In this document: positions 58,939 to 64,000 of the stretch, piece after piece | Numbering within the stretch: position 1 is the stretch's first letter | How the letters are laid out: every line of letters starts with the position of its first letter | Program-made: the position numbers and the translations under genes | Source of the DNA: Bugulina stolonifera | Lineage: Eukaryota > Bryozoa > Gymnolaemata > Cheilostomatida > Bugulidae | Assembly (NCBI GenBank): GCA_935421135.1 | Contig: OW285191.1 | Location: 1,364,001 to 1,428,000, forward strand | Length of the DNA: 64,000 nt | Reading direction: 5' to 3' | The notes under the pieces: generated by a model | What the model was told of the DNA's origin: nothing | What the model saw: the letters and a program-made list of their open reading frames with translations, nothing else | Database searches by the model: none

Positions 58939-61900
58939 TGTTTTTTAATTGGGAGCTACCACTTTACCGCAGACTGGAATGTTAAAAAGTGCACGACTGA
59001 ATTGAAAACATTGTACACAAGCGTTGGACTTGTTGTTGATATTGCTCTCCATGGCAACATAGCAACGCCTCGATATCATTTGTAAATGACTCTCCATCTC
59101 CAAATCTATCGTAATTACTGTGTCTTTGACGATTGCGGATGTGCCACACAACCTGTTCTTGGGTCAGGCAGCGAGTATATTTCACATTTATTGTTTTAAG
59201 TTCCTGCTTTATTCCAGTGCAAAAACTGCAATCTCCCATCAGACCAACTATAAATTTTAATAATAATTTTGTTCTTCCTTGTCCCTGCAAATTAATTAAT
59301 TATAATAATTATTATATCATTATATTATTTATAACTACATTTGTACATTATAATATTATAATATTGTAACTATGACTATATTAATAATAATAATTAATAT
59401 CAATAATTAATAATATTAATTATAAATAATTGCTACTGAACTTGGACATTGTCACTTAGAAAGTCATATTGGCACTTAAATTGGTGAATGTAACTCCTTT
59501 AACCAAGTAGTTGGACACAAAACTCTGGCCAACTCTTATGATCATGATGAACCAGTAAACAATCATTCTGCTGATGCATTTGTATCTAGAGCTGCTAGAA
59601 GGTGGAACCATCTGCTTACCAAAGTAGCCTTCTGCACAAGATTGTGCATGAACTCGAGTCACATTAGTTGCAATCAATCTAGCAACATATAGGTGTTAAA
59701 GGATCAGTGTCACCGTTTTTGTTTACATTTTGAGACACCCATGTGCTCGCTAGAGCGAACGTCATGATTGGTTACTTGAACTTTATTATAATTGGCTAAC
59801 TAAATCGAATGCGCATGTACACGTGTGGGAAAACCCATTGGGTGATCGATGGGAATCAGTTGGCTGTGGACAGAATTAGAATAAAATATAATATTTTGCT
59901 TTTGCCAAAATGAAATTATTGTTGCAAGATGAAAATGCTATCAAGAGATGATATGATACAAGGTATATGGCAAGCACAGCAAGAATTTGCAATCATTTGA
60001 TTATCATATCAAATCAATGAAAGTAAATTAATTTTGATTTTAATTTAATTCTTAATGTCAATGTGAATGTACTATGCCAGTGTAGTTGATATTAAAAAAA
60101 GTTATTTATACATGTGGATATAGCAATGATAATTATTGTTATTTACTTTTTGTTCACATTGGTACATAAGTAATTTGTTAAAATAACATACTAGTTACTT
60201 ATGGTTAATTATTATGAATGTAGCCTACTTTACTACACTATTTTAAACTTTACTAAAATGGATAAAATGCAAAATAAAATATTGGGATTATAATATTAAC
60301 TTGATTAACTATGATTGTTGCTATCTACATATATGTAGGCCTTTATACAGCACCTAATCAAAAACTTAATTTATTGAATTTCAAAATAATTGTATTCTTT
60401 GATTGCAGCCGTAAGTAAAATAAACTTTTGATGACACTATAGTCAACTCATTTGCTTTCTCTGTTGTAATAATAATACTATGATGACTAAAATGTGTGTA
60501 ATGAATGCTTCTTTTTAGCAGTTTGTCAAGACTATGACCCAGGAATGTCAAGTCCCATCAATGGCAACCTCTTAAAGTCATACTTGAGTGACGAGTATTG
60601 TACCTTGGACACTGAGTTGACTTGTTGTACATAAGTATACATAAGGTAAGTGCATCATCAACTTTCAAGGTTCTGTCTAATCAAAAAATGTGAAGTGTTG
60701 TCGCATCAGTTCAGCAAAACTTTCGCTGTAAACACTGCTGCATGTACATATTACTTTTCTGTACTGTGGTTTTTGGAATGTAGCCTAGCAAAATTGGTAT
60801 CGATTTGATTTGTATTCATCATTTTCAATCTATTACATTGTACCTAGCAGTTATATTCAGTTGCTTAGTGTGGTCTGATTTTAGGTACCATCTGTTGTTG
60901 TTAATGTACTTTTAAGTGATCCAATGGTATGATAACATGTTCACATAATGTTGTAGAATAGAAACATCTATCAAGCAACATGCTTGAACTGAAGTACTTA
61001 CCAACAATTCGAGCAGCCAAATCAATCGTATGGTTTGTAAAGTATTGACCGGTACCTTCAAATATTAATATTCTGCCACAATTGGAATTTTTTTCATTTT
61101 TATATGTATTAGTTGCAGTTGGCTTGATATTTCATGTATGATCTTTCAGTAAATAGAATTTCAATGAGTACAGTACATGTTGTATTTGATGCCTGTGATG
61201 GCCAATTCCATTTTGATTTTTTTCTATATTGTGCAGTTACATTGGTGATCTTTTCTATTTACTAAGTCGATTATTACTGCTTCGTTTCAAGTGACCGTAA
61301 TCCACAAGCTTTAATGTTAACAAGAACTAATATTATGCACTCATGGTTATTTGCAATTAGCCGAGTGGATTTAGTTTTGTTCCAAGATGTCATTATTTTG
61401 AATTCCAAGATTACTCATGTTTTTTGTGTTTGCAGCCATAGTAAATGGAAAATACATGCAGCTCAAAATTTATACTTTGGACTATTATATTTGATTTTAC
61501 ATTTATTTTGTGCTATTTTTCTTATCTTTCTTAGGCTTTAGGGAGGATTTATTTTACTAGATGAAACTGCAATTTTCCATTTGCAAAGACATGTAACTGC
61601 TGTAGTTATGAACATCAATTTACTGATTATTTACCAATACAGTCTCTAGACAAATTTTATTGCCCTCTCCGTTTTATGACACCGAGCTGTTATTGCAAGA
61701 TTAATTTAGGCCTACTAGTATACTTTTGGCAAAGTGCTGGAGACTAAAACCAATAGCCATGGAATCACGTGCACAAGTATAGATCCGCCCAACTATGATT
61801 CATATACATTTAAACAAAAATGTTTGAAATGATTCTGACTATTATTTGATTTGTCGTACTTTCTGAAAATGTAACCGTCATTCTTAGTTATTAATATGAG

Positions 61901-62331
61901 GACATCGAATGACTATTCAACTTCAATATCTTAAAACATTTATTGTTTATTTACGATATCTGTTTATAACAAAATACAACGATGAAAACAGCCGAATCCA
62001 GAGTAAAATACATGTGTAAAGTATTGAACATGAACAGAAATCATAATGAGATACACAGTCCATGTAGCGTGCCAGCAGAAGTTTGTTTTCAATCGTAATC
62101 ACTCAGCTTGAATGCTGAGGCACTATAACGCTTCACCTTTTATAGAGTTATATGTTGAAGAAACCTCTTGGAGTACGGGTGAACTGTACATTTGGAACGC
62201 TTCTTTTGCAATCCAATATGTACTATCTGCAATTCAAATTTGTAGAGCATTTTATTAAGAAAAGTGGTTGTGACCCTCGAAGAGAACACATCAATAGTTA
62301 GTGGCAATGTAGTTTTGGTTGGGTTCAACTC
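58939..62331. other. Upstream of RSPH4A and AT-rich intergenic DNA
   Basis: A 102-codon minus ORF (59290-58982) just upstream of RSPH4A reads non-repetitive protein-like sequence (ending FGDGESFTNDIEALLCCHGE and onward) but has no recognised domain. A possible plus exon at 60523-60642 (frame VCQDYDPGMSSPINGNLLKS) sits between an AG and a GTAAGT. Neither is secure. The remainder is AT-rich with no structure I can support. Confidence 0.35.
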
Positions 62332-63102
62332 TCACAGCAGAATTTCCCACCCTGTTGAATAGATGATGCTGAAGTACTAGTACTGATAATCAAGTTAATG
62401 TACATAACATATTACTGCTACAACACTTACCTATGCTTTTTCCAACATTGGAGATAAAGATGATATGGTGCAAGCTGGAGAATAGATGAATTAGAATTTC
62501 TACACCAGTGTCTGGTCGCATGGAATTGGTCTAGCTTTGTTCCCGTTCGTTCATACAGCTTTGGCATCTCACTGTGCTAAATAATAATGATAATAATATA
62601 ATATTCATGGCGCCAAACACAATTCTTTAATGTGGCTGCCCGATAGCAGAGCTAGTCGAATGGGTCTCCACGGCTCCTAGAGCTGAATATTATTATAGTT
62701 CGATATGGCACAGAAGGAAGACTTTCGGAATGAAAACCTAAATCACATGGGTTGTCAGTTTTATTAGCTAAAGCATGTGTGTTTCACATTTTGCAAGAAT
62801 AAACTGATGAAATTTACCTCAATGAGTTTATAAGTTTATGCATAAGTTAAATTCAAGAAGACGGTTTTAATGCTACCTTGTAACGAGCCTTGTCGCTACA
62901 TAATAAATTATAAACACCTACCAGTATAAAGAACTGGATGTAGAAATTGAGGTTGGCATTCGATTTAAATATTCTTCATCAAAGGTGAGTGTGTGTCTTT
63001 ACCCTGCTCACCAGATCATTCCTTCTTTCCAACAAACAGTCGAGTTCAACTATGTCTTTATCAATGTCAGGAAAGTTACTTGCTGACAGTATTGGAACTA
63101 GC
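62332..63102 (-). CDS. 3' end of an unidentified gene, four exons
   Basis: Four minus-strand segments have good acceptors and donors and consistent phases: 63102-63012, 62576-62506, 62474-62431 and 62351-62332 (stop). They read LVPILSASNFPDIDKDIVEL, then CLLERRNDL, HSEMPKLYERTGTKLDQF, CLHHIIFISNVGKSIG and GWEILL. The joined 75-aa tail is charged and helical, coding in character, but I do not recognise the family. Upstream exons were not found before the window end. The last 20-nt exon is the weakest part. Confidence 0.42.
62597..62750 (-). mobile_element. tRNA-derived SINE, family 1, copy 2 (headless)
   Basis: Matches the body of 19745-19893 (ACACAATTCTTTAA, AGCAGAGCTAGTCGA and ACGGCTCCTAGA blocks) but lacks the tRNA-like head. 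It lies immediately beyond the candidate exon at 62506-62576. Confidence 0.7.
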
Positions 63103-64000
63103 CTGTAATCAACACAGTGAGTACATCATAAGATACAAATACGATAAAAACATAAAATGCTTTAGAAATAAAACTTGGCTGTTTTAAACGAAAAGAAACT
63201 TTGACCATGCAAACATACATAAAAGTACACCAGGTTAGCTCAGCTGCATTAGATAAGGGTGAGTTTGTGTCTAATGAAGTTAGCATCAGTCCCACCAATC
63301 TTTTAGATTTAGCCTGGGAAAAAGGGGGGGGGGGCTTGAAAGAGTGAATAAACTAAATACAGTAATACAAATATCTTGGATAGACCAGATCAGTCAATTG
63401 ATTATTTTAGAAATAAACTTTATGATGGAATTATTGTTTGCATTTTCGCAGGATATGTATATTGTAAATTCAAAATTATATTTGAATATGTACATTGTAG
63501 ATGATTTAATACAACAATACAATAACTTCACATTTTTACAAAGTTCATTGTGACCGATTGTCAAAACTAAATTTAATACTAACTGAAATTTAGTTTCACC
63601 AGTATTGTAATATAAATATAAATATATGTTAAAATCATAATGATATGATAATCATTTAGATTATTATATTAAATTATATCATAATATAACCTAATTAACA
63701 TTATAATATAATATGAAATATCATAATCACATGACTTCCTTTTTTTTGTATTATAAGTTATCTAACTCTTTTTATCATTTAAAAAATTAATATAAATATT
63801 ATAATAATATTTAATTTCAAACCTAATCATTTGTTTTTTAAACGAAATAAATAAAAAAAAAGAGTACATATAGTAAATGCTTACTATGCTGAGTATTGTG
63901 GTAGCTGACAATCTGGCCATAAACTAAGCTCATATTCTTTAGAAAATGAAATTTATGAAATGAAAATCCAAATTTCGAACGCCATTCTTAGCATTTCTGT
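63103..64000. other. AT-rich end of window
   Basis: A G9 run lies at about 63325 and very AT-rich DNA at 63590-63860. A possible minus exon near 63893-63945 could belong to the gene at 62332-63102, but phases do not join. Nothing else supported. Confidence 0.35.

Overview
This is eukaryotic, almost certainly animal, nuclear DNA. Genes are split by GT-AG introns, intergenic DNA is AT-rich, and there are many small DNA transposons, tRNA-derived SINEs, LTR-like repeats and minisatellites. A radial-spoke gene implies motile cilia. The gene set and repeat style would suit a marine invertebrate (a sponge is one possibility), but nothing here fixes the species.

Four genes can be rebuilt completely, with every exon junction in phase. 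They are a microsomal CYP2-like cytochrome P450 (minus, 12976-21237, 10 exons, 497 aa), mitochondrial ribosomal protein uS5m/MRPS5 (minus, 24391-37111, 9 exons, 390 aa), an SLC25 mitochondrial carrier (plus, 49099-51321, 4 exons, 302 aa) and a radial spoke head protein of the RSPH4A/6A family (minus, 54202-58938, 9 exons, 525 aa). SLC25 and RSPH4A converge on each other. The genes share no pathway and look like ordinary neighbours. Two further minus-strand genes are only glimpsed: candidate exons near 1.4-3.0 kb and a four-exon 3' end at 62332-63102.

Layout: 1-4.2 kb weak exon candidates and a foldback; 4.2-11.3 kb transposon-rich; 11.7-12.0 kb two giant palindromes; 12.3-12.6 kb a tandem pair of hammerhead ribozymes; 13-21 kb P450; 19.5-23 kb SINEs and small TIR elements; 24-37 kb MRPS5 with very large introns; 37.4-39.3 kb a minisatellite split by a hAT element with a perfect 8-bp target duplication; 39-47 kb mobile-element debris; 49-51 kb SLC25; 51.7-53.15 kb a 34-bp minisatellite; 54-59 kb RSPH4A; 59-64 kb AT-rich DNA with one partial gene.

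Two points stand out. First, 12298-12626 carries two identical 80-bp copies, 249 bp apart, of a complete type I hammerhead self-cleaving ribozyme, with a highly self-complementary spacer: the layout of an animal retrozyme (a circular-RNA retroelement). Second, the tandem repeats in these genes repeatedly start at, or contain, splice sites. The clearest case is about 60 exact 20-bp units, each carrying a strong 5' splice-site match, beginning at the real donor of P450 exon 8. Several other introns hold two or three copies of exon end plus donor.
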